Origin: an uncultured Streptococcus sp.
Lineage (GTDB): Bacteria > Bacillota > Bacilli > Lactobacillales > Streptococcaceae
NCBI RefSeq assembly: GCF_938036805.1
Contig: NZ_CALHWC010000199.1
Coordinates: forward strand, 1 to 15,965
Direction of reading: 5' to 3'
Length of the DNA stretch: 15,965 bases
The position numbers were made by a program, and so were the translations under genes. Below the pieces are notes generated by a model. It saw only the letters and a program-made list of their open reading frames with translations, ran no database searches and had not been told where the DNA came from. Shown here piece after piece: positions 1-7,222 of this stretch. Within the stretch, counting starts at the first letter, position 1. Each line of letters starts with the position of its first letter.

Positions 1-511
1 GATCCGTCACGATAACATCCACGCCCAGAGACTGGGCCAGCTCGATAGCTTCAAGTCCCGCAACACCATTGTCCACTGTAATAATGAGCGAAATTCCCTG
101 ATTTTCAATAAAATACTTGTAAACACTACTATTAGGACCATAGCCATCCGTAAAGCGATTGGGCAGATAGACCTGACACTCAGCCCCCAGCTGGTCCAAG
201 GCTTCCTTGACAATAGATGCCGAGGTCATCCCATCAGCATCATAATCGCCATAGATCAAAATCTGCTCGTAATTCTCAATCGCTGAGCGAATGCGCTCCA
301 CTGCCCGCTCCATATCATGCAGGTCATAAGGGTCGTGAAGCTGATCTAAACTAGGCTCCAAAAATTCCTGCAAGGCCTCTTCAGTCTGCACACCTCTTTG
401 GTAAAGAAGACTGGCAGCGGCGGGTTCTAATCCAGCTTTCTTAGCCTTTTTTAAAAATTTTTCGTCTGTAAAATTAGTGGCAAACTGCCAGTCGTATTTT
501 GAGCTAATCAT
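1..511 (-). CDS. recJ: RecJ single-stranded-DNA exonuclease, N-terminal part (cut by window edge)
   Basis: The reading frame runs from ATG at 511 down to the window edge without a stop, giving about 170 residues of the N-terminal DHH phosphoesterase domain. The start MISSKYDWQ and the motif YGDYDADG (about 225-260, metal-binding motif I) followed by TVDNGVAGLEAI and DVIVTD are typical of RecJ, the 5'-3' ssDNA exonuclease of RecF-type recombination and of base-excision and mismatch repair. The start is fixed by the conserved N-terminus and by an extended -10 promoter about 40 bases upstream. The catalytic DHH motif itself would lie just beyond the edge. The gene looks like core chromosome and is visibly richer in G/C than the Ter genes. 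Confidence 0.95.
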   Translation of the reverse strand, partial: MISSKYDWQFATNFTDEKFLKKAKKAGLEPAAASLLYQRGVQTEEALQEFLEPSLDQLHDPYDLHDMERAVERIRSAIENYEQILIYGDYDADGMTSASIVKEALDQLGAECQVYLPNRFTDGYGPNSSVYKYFIENQGISLIITVDNGVAGLEAIELAQSLGVDVIVTD

Positions 512-550
512 GATAAGTGAAACACTCTCTCCGTTCAATCTTGTCTGAAT

Positions 551-559
551 ATTATAACA
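551..559 (-). promoter_or_regulatory. Extended -10 promoter for recJ
   Basis: On the minus strand these bases read TGTTATAAT, a perfect extended -10 (TGnTATAAT). It lies about 40 bases before the recJ ATG. No good -35 is present at 17 bases, which is acceptable for an extended -10 promoter. Confidence 0.6.
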
Positions 560-560
560 T

Positions 561-582
561 GAAAAGACTGGTTCAACCAGTC
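561..582 (-). terminator. Hairpin terminator downstream of the HD-domain gene
   Basis: Bases 566-582 form a 7-bp stem with a 3-base loop (GACTGGT / ACCAGTC). On the minus strand the stem is followed by TTTTC. It sits between the end of the HD-domain gene (617) and the recJ promoter, so it probably insulates recJ from upstream transcription. Confidence 0.6.
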
Positions 583-616
583 TCAAACTTCTTATCTTCG
601 AGCAAGGTTCTCAGCC

Positions 617-1206
617 TCACTCATCTAGGTAAAGCCCCTTAGCAACGCTTTGCTCAATGACTTCTTGAGCCAATTCCCAAAGAGTTTCAGAGGTTTCTTG
701 GATAAAGGATTTTTTCGCAATAACCTGCGACTTGGTCAGGCCATGAGGATTGTCATGGGGCTGTGCGACTTCCAAGTGATTGAGTAGGGGGACCAAAGCA
801 TCCCTCACTCGGGCATATTTAGCCTCTATGCTAATGCCGGTTTCAAATTCCTGCCAGAGCTCTAAAAAGGAATCCTGATGATCTGACGGCAGATTGTCCA
901 AACTGATTTTCAAGGAGTCTGCTCTCTATCGTAAGAATCGCTCTTGCCCGCGTCGTCAAAGATAAAGGTATCGCCAGCATATATTTCGCCCAAATCATGA
1001 ATCAATAACATTGACATGACCTTTTCCAGATTGACTTCTTCAGGGATATATTCTCGAAAGACTAGCGCCATGAGCTCCCCCTGCCAACTATGCTCAGCAG
1101 AATTCTCAAAACGATAGGCGTCCAAGGTTCGATTGTTGCGATGAGTGGCTTTCAGCTTTTCCAGCTCATTTGTAAAAGCTAACTGCTGCTGTAGATGTTC
1201 AAACAT
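617..1206 (-). pseudogene. HD-domain phosphohydrolase (YfbR/HDDC2-like), frameshifted
   Basis: Two adjacent open frames together make one HD-domain protein of about 195 residues, the usual size of the family. The first part (1206-910) starts with ATG and carries H39 in SAEHSW and the HD pair (70-71) in LLIHDLGEIYAGD. It then ends after SYDREQTP at a TGA (910-912). The second part continues one frame over (TTGAAAATCAGTTTGGAC at about 913-896) and contains KYARVRDALVP, whose Asp is the fourth metal ligand. One missing base at about 905-918 explains the break, because restoring it rejoins the metal-binding set. Relatives are 5'-deoxynucleotidases or related nucleotide phosphohydrolases. The TTG at 913 is a leucine codon, not a start. 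Either the gene is broken or this is a sequencing error. No clear Shine-Dalgarno precedes the ATG. Confidence 0.82.
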
Positions 1207-1235
1207 AGGGAAAATTCTTTTGAAATGTTTTTATT

Positions 1236-1244
1236 ATTATATCA
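1236..1244 (-). promoter_or_regulatory. Extended -10 promoter for the HD-domain gene
   Basis: On the minus strand this reads TGATATAAT, an extended -10, 30 bases before the ATG at 1206. A TTGACA lies at 1263-1268 but at a spacing of 21 bases, which is too long, so the extended -10 probably carries the promoter. It is divergent from the promoter of the Ter island. Confidence 0.5.
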
Positions 1245-1288
1245 CAATATCCTCAATATGATTGTCAAGATTTGTCTGAAGTATAAAA

Positions 1289-1317
1289 ATGACAGTTGAA
1301 ATAATTAGTGATATACT
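1289..1317 (+). promoter_or_regulatory. Promoter of the Ter biosynthetic module
   Basis: ATGACA (1289-1294), a 17-base spacer and TATACT (1312-1317) form a sigma-A-type promoter. The TG at 1309-1310 makes it an extended -10. Transcription would begin near 1324, about 40 bases before the ATG at 1363. Confidence 0.65.
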
Positions 1318-1362
1318 AAGACAATAAAGGTTAATTAATTGCAAACTTTGAAAGGAATAATA

Positions 1363-2499
1363 ATGACCTATCTTTTAAAAGTAGAAGATTTTGTTAATAT
1401 AGAAGAAAATAAGAGTTCCTTCGTTATCAATGATATGGTTGCTATTTGCAAGCGAAATAATAATCCCAATCGAGACTATTTATTTGTTAATAAATATCAA
1501 GCTAAGCATTATCCTGTTAAAGCCCATAACACGCTGCAGCTATTTTACGAACTATATCAAGAAATAAAAAGGCAAATTCCTTCTGACAAGCGTATTTTGG
1601 TTGTTGGTTTTTCAGAGACGGCTACTGGGATCGCCCAGGCAATCATGCATATGGCCTTGGAAAATAAAGATCTGAAAACTGTCTTTTATTTACAGACTAC
1701 TAGAGAAAGCATTAACACAGATATCCAAAATATCTCTTTCGAAGAAGAGCATTCACATGCAAGCACACAAAAATTATATTACCGATCAGATATTCCTGAT
1801 TACGATATCGTTTTGTTTATCGAAGATGAAATAACAACAGGAAATACAATTGTTAACTTTATTGAAAAATTTCAAAAAGTTAAAGACGGTATTTCTTTTG
1901 CAGCCGCTTCTATATTAAACTGGCAAAATACAAAGAATCGTAAGATTTTTCAAGAAAAAGAAATCAAAAGAATATACCTAGTCAGTGGACAAATGAGAGA
2001 TAATACTCCTCTCATAGAACTGAAAGAAACAACACTGGAAAAACCAAGACTAACTTCAGACGTTCACTATCATTTATCTGACAACCTCAATCCTCGAACA
2101 GGTCTCACTAAAGAAGAGTTTTTAGTCTTCCAAAAAACTGCTCTAAATCGATTAACTTCGCAAGTCTCTCGGAAATCTAAAAAAGAAACAATAGCTGTCA
2201 TTGGAACTGAGGAAAACATGTGGTTACCAATTAGACTAGCCCAAGAACTTGATGCAGAGGTTCGCTCCACCACAAGAAGTCCTATTTCCCTCTCAAGTGA
2301 AGACAATTATCTTTTCCATAACGGCTTAGCTTTGGCCAGTGCTTACGAAACGAATAGAATGACTTTTCTTTACGATATTGAACGTCATTATGACCAAATT
2401 ATCATCGTCTATGAGGTTATGACTGATGCATTTCGAGCAGCTCTTCAAAATAAACTGCAGCCCTTTAGTAAGCAAACATTAATTTTTGTTAAACAATAA
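1363..2499 (+). CDS. Ter-system phosphoribosyltransferase (PRTase_2) with C-terminal TRSP domain
   Basis: This 378-residue soluble protein has two parts. Residues about 20-215 are a PRTase-fold domain: VGFSETATGIA (81-91) and FEEEHSHA (126-133) are family signatures, and IVLFIEDEITTGNTI (149-163) is the PRPP-binding loop. Residues about 275-378 are the TRSP domain, with GTEENMWLPIRLA (281-293) and the naming motif STTRSPI (302-308). Proteins of this architecture occur with TerD/TelA genes and are proposed to help build a nucleoside-like metabolite, but the substrate is unknown. I chose ATG 1363 rather than the in-frame TTG at 1339 because AAAGG (1351-1355) is well spaced from it and the TTG has no ribosome-binding site. 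It is the first gene of the island; the next gene begins 11 bases after its stop. Confidence 0.88.
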   Translation: MTYLLKVEDFVNIEENKSSFVINDMVAICKRNNNPNRDYLFVNKYQAKHYPVKAHNTLQLFYELYQEIKRQIPSDKRILVVGFSETATGIAQAIMHMALENKDLKTVFYLQTTRESINTDIQNISFEEEHSHASTQKLYYRSDIPDYDIVLFIEDEITTGNTIVNFIEKFQKVKDGISFAAASILNWQNTKNRKIFQEKEIKRIYLVSGQMRDNTPLIELKETTLEKPRLTSDVHYHLSDNLNPRTGLTKEEFLVFQKTALNRLTSQVSRKSKKETIAVIGTEENMWLPIRLAQELDAEVRSTTRSPISLSSEDNYLFHNGLALASAYETNRMTFLYDIERHYDQIIIVYEVMTDAFRAALQNKLQPFSKQTLIFVKQ

Positions 2500-2510
2500 G
2501 AAAGGCTTTT

Positions 2511-3602
2511 ATGAATTTAGTAAAAACTAGTTACCCTGAATCCGATGTAACCATCCTCTTACAAGATGTGCGTGGAAAGGTTCCTGTATTAGACACTGCT
2601 GAAAGAGAAAAGTTAAATCAACAGGGCGTTCACTATTCCGAAATGCTACCTCTAGAATATGCCCCAACAGAGCGCTATATGAAAATCTATCAAGAAAGCC
2701 TCGCAACTCTTTCTTTTGAGACTGCTAACGCTATAGCAAGTCTTTCTGAAAAGATTTTCAAGAAAAAAGGAGAAAATCTTGTTTTAGTTTCCTTAGCAAG
2801 GGCAGGGACTCCTATAGGTATTCTAATAAAAAGGTACCTTCACTATAAGTATCAGCTTGATGTGCCACATTATAGTATTTCTATCATTAGAGGTAAAGGG
2901 ATTGACATAGCTGCCATGAATATTATAGCCAACAAGCACCATCCTAAAGATATTCAATTCGTGGATGGTTGGGTTGGAAAAGGAGCAATAAATACTGTCC
3001 TAGAAGAAGCCTGCCAGAGGTTAGCAGAGGAAAATAAACTCTTTTCCGAACTTGATCCTACTCTAGCTGTACTCAGTGATCCAGCTTCGGTAACACCGCT
3101 TTATGGTACTCGTCAGGACTTTTTAATCCCTAGCGCTTGCTTAAATGCTACTGTCAGCGGCCTCGTCAGCAGGACGGTCAAATTAAAAGAAATGAGTGAC
3201 GACGAGCTTCACGGAGCCGTTTATTATGCAGAAAACGAAGCTTACGACCATTCATTGGAATTCTTAGATAAAGTGCAATCCTATTTTGACCAAGTTCAAT
3301 TAGATTATTTCAATCCTTCACAAGAAGAGCTCAATGAGGATTTCAAAGGATTGGACGAAGTTAAGAAAATCGCCCAATCCTACAACATTAGTGATATCAA
3401 TAAAATAAAACCAGGAGTTGGTGAGACAACTAGAGTTCTGCTTAGGCGCCTTCCAGACAGGGTATTAATTCGAGAAAAGGCTAATCAAAAATACCTTAAA
3501 CATATCCTTCAATTATGTGAAGAAAAGAAGATCCCAATCGAATATGTCAACTTACAGAAATATAATGTTTGTGGCATTATAAAGGAAGTCGCTGATTTAT
3601 AG
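2511..3602 (+). CDS. StiP-family PRTase-like protein with C-terminal PELOTA RNA-binding domain
   Basis: This 363-residue soluble protein is annotated in databases as 'cysteine protease StiP family' but is better described as a second PRTase-like enzyme of the Ter biosynthetic module. Residues about 40-260 form the catalytic part: VSLARAGTPIG (93-103), ISIIRGKGID (123-132), FVDGWVGKGAI (150-160) and the Cys-containing CLNATVSGLVSRT (210-222). The last 75 residues (about 290-363; KPGVGETTRVLLRRLPDRVLIR region) resemble a PELOTA-type RNA-binding domain. The protease name rests on little that can be seen here, and the true reaction is unknown. AAGAAAGG (2498-2505) is the ribosome-binding site and overlaps the stop of the previous gene, so the two are co-transcribed. 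The paired PRTases suggest successive steps on a ribosyl substrate, possibly with RNA as ligand. Confidence 0.82.
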   Translation: MNLVKTSYPESDVTILLQDVRGKVPVLDTAEREKLNQQGVHYSEMLPLEYAPTERYMKIYQESLATLSFETANAIASLSEKIFKKKGENLVLVSLARAGTPIGILIKRYLHYKYQLDVPHYSISIIRGKGIDIAAMNIIANKHHPKDIQFVDGWVGKGAINTVLEEACQRLAEENKLFSELDPTLAVLSDPASVTPLYGTRQDFLIPSACLNATVSGLVSRTVKLKEMSDDELHGAVYYAENEAYDHSLEFLDKVQSYFDQVQLDYFNPSQEELNEDFKGLDEVKKIAQSYNISDINKIKPGVGETTRVLLRRLPDRVLIREKANQKYLKHILQLCEEKKIPIEYVNLQKYNVCGIIKEVADL

Positions 3603-3610
3603 TTTATCTC

Positions 3611-3640
3611 TTGACAAAGACCATTTTATAAATATACAAT
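3611..3640 (+). promoter_or_regulatory. Internal promoter upstream of yceG
   Basis: A perfect TTGACA (3611-3616) is followed by TACAAT (3635-3640) at 18 bases, or by TATACA (3633-3638) at 16 bases. Both give a sigma-A promoter firing near 3647 and a leader of about 145 bases before yceG. It divides the island into a PRTase unit and a YceG-TelA-TerD unit. Confidence 0.65.
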
Positions 3641-3643
3641 GGT
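3620..3643 (+). promoter_or_regulatory. Operator-like inverted repeat over the yceG promoter
   Basis: ACCATT (3620-3625) and AATGGT (3638-3643) are perfect 6-base inverted half-sites separated by 12 bases. The half-site centres are 18 bases apart, and the repeat covers the spacer and the -10. This position would let a dimeric regulator block RNA polymerase. I do not recognise the regulator. It could also be chance in A/T-rich DNA. Confidence 0.4.
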
Positions 3644-3646
3644 ATC

Positions 3647-3790
3647 TATAAAGCAGGGGAGAGCAGACTTTAATAAGCTATCTCCAGTGATTTAGGAGGT
3701 ACAAAGCAAACCATCTGCACCCTTCGTTTAACTTTTATACAAAGAAGACAAAAGATGTGACATTATAATCGTAGAAAGCAGGTATATTTC
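3647..3790 (+). promoter_or_regulatory. Structured 5' leader of yceG, riboswitch-like candidate
   Basis: The leader can adopt two exclusive folds. In fold 1, GGAGAGC (3658-3664) pairs with GC..UCUCC (3677-3678 and 3681-3685) around a 12-base loop. In fold 2, GCAGA (3663-3667) pairs with UCUGC (3714-3718), extended by GGG/CCC (3657-3659 / 3720-3722). This encloses a second hairpin, AUCUCC (3680-3685) with GGAGGU (3695-3700). The same bases serve both folds. A full Shine-Dalgarno (AGGAGGT, 3694-3700) has no ATG, GTG or TTG at a usable distance, so it is probably structural. The GGGGAG and the later GCAAACC recall, but do not match, parts of the Mn2+ (yybP-ykoY) riboswitch. No family is assigned. 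There is no obvious terminator in the leader, so any control might act on translation or stability. Confidence 0.4.
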
Positions 3791-5359
3791 ATGTCGACCA
3801 GTCTGCAAAATCTGCCCTTTGAACTTTGGCGTTCAATCACAGAACGAAAAGGAATACAAGCCACTTTCGCTCCTGTTTTTACACGATATATCGGGGTTGA
3901 AAATCAAAGTAAATATGATAGTGTATTAAAAACTATTTTGGTAAAAGCTCAAGAGGATTCAACTCACACTATTTACTTTGACGGTCAAATCCCAATGGAT
4001 GCAGATTTTGATTTCATTAACAGCATAAAAAACGAGCTTGCTTCAATGGAAGTTAGTCAAATAGCCAGTCAGGATATTACACTCTTTGAAGATGCAGAGC
4101 TCAATCACCAATTTCTGATTGCTCTAGAATATATAACAAACCTTGCTATCCGTCAGGAAAATTTCCTGAATAACAGCGTAAGAAATAATTTCATTTGCAA
4201 AATGCTCCTCTATGCGTACTTACATATTTTCAACTTATCCTATCAAGATAGAGATTACCTTACAAACAAGTGCATCTACTATGGTAGTATTTCCAAACAC
4301 GATATATATTTCTTGCTGTTACTAAATCGCTTTGGATTTGATGTCATTTATATCAATCCACTAAAAGATGATGAAAATTTTGCTCTAGTAGACTCTGAGC
4401 AAATCAGTACTGTCCATAAAAACACTCAAATCCTACCTATCCAAAGTTGGGCAGAAAGAGCTAAAAATGGACAAATTATAGAGGAAAATCGTTCAATTAC
4501 ACTGGATATAGAAACACAAATTGAAGAACAGTTATTTACAAATTCTGGCATTTATAGGCCTTGGCAGTTCCGAAATGGAACGACAAGCCCCATTTTTTTC
4601 AATTCAACTTTAATTGATGTAGAACAAAATTGGAACGCACCTGCAAAAGTTCGGAATGGATTTAGGACCGTTGAGAAAACAGTCTATGTCCCACATTTCT
4701 TTTTTGAAATAGAGGGAGAATATAATCCAATTGACAAGTATGCCCGCTTGGTCAATATCTGCTCTTCGTCTGACAATACGCTCGTTTTAACATCCAATGG
4801 TGATGAACTGATTACTCACGAAATTAATGATTCCGATAAGTATCAGCTTATGTTTTGTCAACTCAGTAATGGAAGTTTTGATATTGAGGAGATTATGAAG
4901 CTCCCATTCTATCGCTATGCTCCTTATAACGATGAAACAGAAAAATTCCTTCTCAATAAGATTAACGAAACCATTGCTGATACTCGACTATTCAAACAAC
5001 CATTGACAGTATCCAAAGAAGAAATATTAAACTTTGCATTGTTGATTCTACAGTTGGATAAAAGAGTAATTCGACTCATAGATAGCTTTGATTTTACTGG
5101 CTTTATACCCAAGATTGTATTTTTCTTGGAAGGCGAAACTCAGTTATCAAAAAATACTTGCTATGTCCTTGCCTATCTTGGAAAAATTGGTTTTGACATC
5201 ATCATTTTTTCACCTGCCGGCTTATCTGATCTGAACTCTTATATTAATGCAGAGTACTTTAACACTATCAGGTTAGATGTTATAAACTATGAGCAAAGTT
5301 TTCAAGCTATTCAACGAAAGCAGAAAAAACAAAATTTCTTCAGTAAACTTTTTAATTAA
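3791..5359 (+). CDS. yceG: YceG-family putative biosynthetic-module protein
   Basis: This 522-residue protein has the length and position of Bacillus YceG ('putative component of biosynthetic module'), which likewise lies directly before a TelA gene. It has no signal peptide or membrane segment. The reaction is unknown. Two similar alpha/beta stretches are visible: IYYGSISKHDIYFLLLLN then GFDVIYINP (162-190), and VFFLEGETQLSKNTCYVLAYLG then GFDIIIFSP (443-475, with SKN aligning to SKH), which suggests an internal duplication. A conserved-looking middle region contains SGIYRPWQFR (252-261). The C-terminus is basic and then hydrophobic (KKQNFFSKLFN, 512-522) and could be a docking or membrane-touching tail. 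The ribosome-binding site AAAGCAGG (3775-3782) sits 8 bases before the ATG. TelA follows after 15 bases, so the two genes form one unit. Confidence 0.8.
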   Translation: MSTSLQNLPFELWRSITERKGIQATFAPVFTRYIGVENQSKYDSVLKTILVKAQEDSTHTIYFDGQIPMDADFDFINSIKNELASMEVSQIASQDITLFEDAELNHQFLIALEYITNLAIRQENFLNNSVRNNFICKMLLYAYLHIFNLSYQDRDYLTNKCIYYGSISKHDIYFLLLLNRFGFDVIYINPLKDDENFALVDSEQISTVHKNTQILPIQSWAERAKNGQIIEENRSITLDIETQIEEQLFTNSGIYRPWQFRNGTTSPIFFNSTLIDVEQNWNAPAKVRNGFRTVEKTVYVPHFFFEIEGEYNPIDKYARLVNICSSSDNTLVLTSNGDELITHEINDSDKYQLMFCQLSNGSFDIEEIMKLPFYRYAPYNDETEKFLLNKINETIADTRLFKQPLTVSKEEILNFALLILQLDKRVIRLIDSFDFTGFIPKIVFFLEGETQLSKNTCYVLAYLGKIGFDIIIFSPAGLSDLNSYINAEYFNTIRLDVINYEQSFQAIQRKQKKQNFFSKLFN

Positions 5360-5374
5360 AGAAAGGAAAACAAT

Positions 5375-6505
5375 ATGCCTATCAACACAGGAAGTTTTGA
5401 TTCGACTCCCCAAGAGATTGAATCAACTGAACTTGAACTTGCTAAACCAGAAGTCCTAGCTGACAATTTAGCTTACAAGCAGAAGCTGAGATCACTGCCT
5501 GAGGTTCAGAACCTCACCAATGAGATTGATATTACTAATGTCAACTCAATTATGGCTTTCGGTCAAAAACCGAGTGAAGGGATTTCTCAAATATCTGATG
5601 CTCTACTATCTTCTATGCGGAGAGTAGATGCAGAGGAAGCTTCTCGAATGCTCGTCCAACTCACTAAAATCATGGATAAATTCGATATTAAAGAAATTGA
5701 AAATCCAGAAAAAGCATCTGCTCTGCAAAAATTATTTGGTAAAATAAGGAATAATATTGATAAACTTTTTGCTAAATATGAAGATATGGGTAAAGAAGTT
5801 GATCAGATTTATACCATATTGAAGCAATATGAAGTTCAGATTCACCAAACCCAAGAAAATTTGGAAAAACAATATAAAACGAATGTGGCCTACTATGAAG
5901 AATTAGAAAAATATATTGTTGCTGGCGAGATCGCTCAAGAAGAAATTGAAGCGTACAGTAAGCAGGTCTTAGCTCGCACGGATATGACAGAACAAGAAAA
6001 ACAAACTCAACAGCAAAAACTGAGCATGATTAAAGATATGCTCGCTCAACGAACTTATGACTTGCAAATTGCTGAAAACGTGGCTATGCAAACCTGTCCT
6101 ATGATTCAGACCATGCAAATGTCTAACTTTAATCTGATGCGGAAAATCAATTCTTCCTTTATTATCACATTGCCAATCTTCAAGCAATGTTTGGTTCAAG
6201 CTATTCAATTAAAAAGACAGGAAATTCAAGCTAAATCTATCAAACAATTGGATGAAAAAACCAATGAACTTCTAATTCGTAATGCACAAAATACTGCTAA
6301 TCAATCTGTTAATATTGCTCGTATGGCTGGTGGAAGCTCTATTCAAATGGAGACTCTTCGTACAACTTATGAGACAATCAAAAAAGGAATTGAAGAAACC
6401 AAGCAGATCAATAATCAAATTGCTGAAAAACGAAAAAGTGATTCTATTGAGTTAGAACATATGAAATCTGACATGGCTGAAAAAGGTTTTATAAGCGGTC
6501 ATTGA
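5375..6505 (+). CDS. telA: TelA-family toxic-anion (tellurite) resistance protein, YceH-like
   Basis: This 376-residue protein matches the TelA/YceH/KlaA family in length, composition and position after yceG. It is almost entirely alpha-helical, with long charged coiled-coil stretches (about 110-240 and 320-376) around a hydrophobic helical core (about 245-290, NLMRKINSSFIITLPIFKQC region). It has no cleavable signal. Family members are linked to resistance to tellurite, cell-envelope antimicrobials and lantibiotics, but the biochemical action is not settled; a scaffold or membrane-associated role with TerD proteins is the usual proposal. The start is supported by AAAGAAAGGA at 5358-5367. A hairpin after the stop (6528-6565) separates this gene from terD1. 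Confidence 0.85.
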   Translation: MPINTGSFDSTPQEIESTELELAKPEVLADNLAYKQKLRSLPEVQNLTNEIDITNVNSIMAFGQKPSEGISQISDALLSSMRRVDAEEASRMLVQLTKIMDKFDIKEIENPEKASALQKLFGKIRNNIDKLFAKYEDMGKEVDQIYTILKQYEVQIHQTQENLEKQYKTNVAYYEELEKYIVAGEIAQEEIEAYSKQVLARTDMTEQEKQTQQQKLSMIKDMLAQRTYDLQIAENVAMQTCPMIQTMQMSNFNLMRKINSSFIITLPIFKQCLVQAIQLKRQEIQAKSIKQLDEKTNELLIRNAQNTANQSVNIARMAGGSSIQMETLRTTYETIKKGIEETKQINNQIAEKRKSDSIELEHMKSDMAEKGFISGH

Positions 6506-6527
6506 TATCACTTAAGATATGGTAGCA

Positions 6528-6565
6528 AAAACTCTTACTTGGCTTCCCTTAAGCTAAAGAGTTTT
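6528..6565 (+). terminator. Intergenic hairpin between telA and terD1 (attenuator or processing site)
   Basis: AAAACTCTT (6528-6536) pairs with AAGAGTTTT (6557-6565), with GCTT/AAGC as a possible inner stem. The stem ends in TTTT and then AAAAATATT, so it is a weak terminator at best. No good promoter is visible before terD1, so partial read-through or mRNA processing is more likely than a full stop. Confidence 0.45.
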
Positions 6566-6597
6566 AAAAATATTATGATTCAGAAAGGAATATCTAT

Positions 6598-7197
6598 ATG
6601 GATTTCACTCATTTAAACTCTGGCAGCTCTGCTGCTCCTCTTAACCTCTCTAAAGGGAGCGTTTTAGATTTAACAAAGCAGGCTCCTGCATTAAAAAATT
6701 GTATTCTAGGTGGCGGATGGGATATGGCTGTTGCTGGACCCACTGCTGACCTTGACTTAGCTGCCTTCTTAGTTGAAGAAAACGGCCGCGTTGCACAAGT
6801 ACCAAATGATGTTATTTTCTTCAATAATATGTCTGCAGCTGGAATTCGTCTTGAAGGTGATAACCGTACTGGAGAAGGCGAAGGCGACGATGAACGAATC
6901 CAAATTAATCTTGATGCAATTGAACCTCGAATTAAGAAAATTATCTTCTTCATTACTATTTTTGATGCAGTCACTAAACGTCAGACTTTTGGCATGATTA
7001 AAAATGCTTTCGTCCGCCTCCTAGATGCCGATAATAACGAACAGGAAATCTGCCGCTATGAATTGAGTGACAGTTATTCTGCTGACACTTCTGTAACAGC
7101 TTGTTCCCTCAGTCGGACAGCTAATGGTTGGGCTTTTGAAGCTATCGGTGAGGGAGCTATCGCTGACCTCAACCAACTCTTGTCTCGCTATATGTAA
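6598..7197 (+). CDS. TerD-family Ca2+-binding stress protein, paralogue 1
   Basis: This 199-residue single-domain TerD protein starts with a short N-terminal tail (1-12) and then the domain from LNLSKGSVLDL. The Ca2+-binding elements are present: DLDL (51-54) and the acidic loop DNRTGEGEGDDE (88-99). GGGWD (38-42) and TFGMIKNAFVRL are also typical. TerD domains are cytoplasmic beta-sandwich proteins that bind Ca2+ tightly and contribute to tellurite, phage and envelope-stress resistance; no enzymatic activity is established. AGAAAGGA (6582-6589) is a strong ribosome-binding site. It is the first of three tandem copies and is most like copy 3, including FGMxxNxxVRL and the ending GEGAIADLNQLLSRYM. 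Confidence 0.92.
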   Translation: MDFTHLNSGSSAAPLNLSKGSVLDLTKQAPALKNCILGGGWDMAVAGPTADLDLAAFLVEENGRVAQVPNDVIFFNNMSAAGIRLEGDNRTGEGEGDDERIQINLDAIEPRIKKIIFFITIFDAVTKRQTFGMIKNAFVRLLDADNNEQEICRYELSDSYSADTSVTACSLSRTANGWAFEAIGEGAIADLNQLLSRYM

Positions 7198-7222
7198 TTA
7201 AGAAAATAGAAAGGAAAATATT

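Noticed and set aside
7..213. 68-codon minus-strand open frame at the left edge
   Set aside because: It is an alternative frame of recJ; the recJ frame is open through the whole stretch and carries the DHH-family motifs.
910..918. Programmed frameshift joining the two HD-domain parts
   Set aside because: There is no heptameric slippery site with a downstream structure, and this family is not known to use frameshifting. A deletion or sequencing error is simpler.
1339..1362. TTG start that would add eight residues to the PRTase_2/TRSP protein
   Set aside because: There is no ribosome-binding site before it, while ATG 1363 has AAAGG at a good distance.
3764..3769. A perfect TATAAT close to the yceG start
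   Set aside because: It has no -35 at 15-19 bases and no TGn extension, and transcription would start almost at the ribosome-binding site. The promoter at 3611-3640 is better.
3647..3790. Mn2+ (yybP-ykoY) riboswitch or T-box leader
   Set aside because: GGGGAG is present but the following bases do not match the conserved GUAGC, and the second conserved loop is not convincing. The T-box sequence AGGGTGGTACCGCG is absent. Left as an unassigned structured leader.
6609..6974. 121-codon antisense open frame inside terD1
   Set aside because: It mirrors the TerD coding sequence, shows no domain and has no ribosome-binding site. The same holds for the 112-codon antisense frame at 7857-8195 and the 74-codon frame at 6773-6997.
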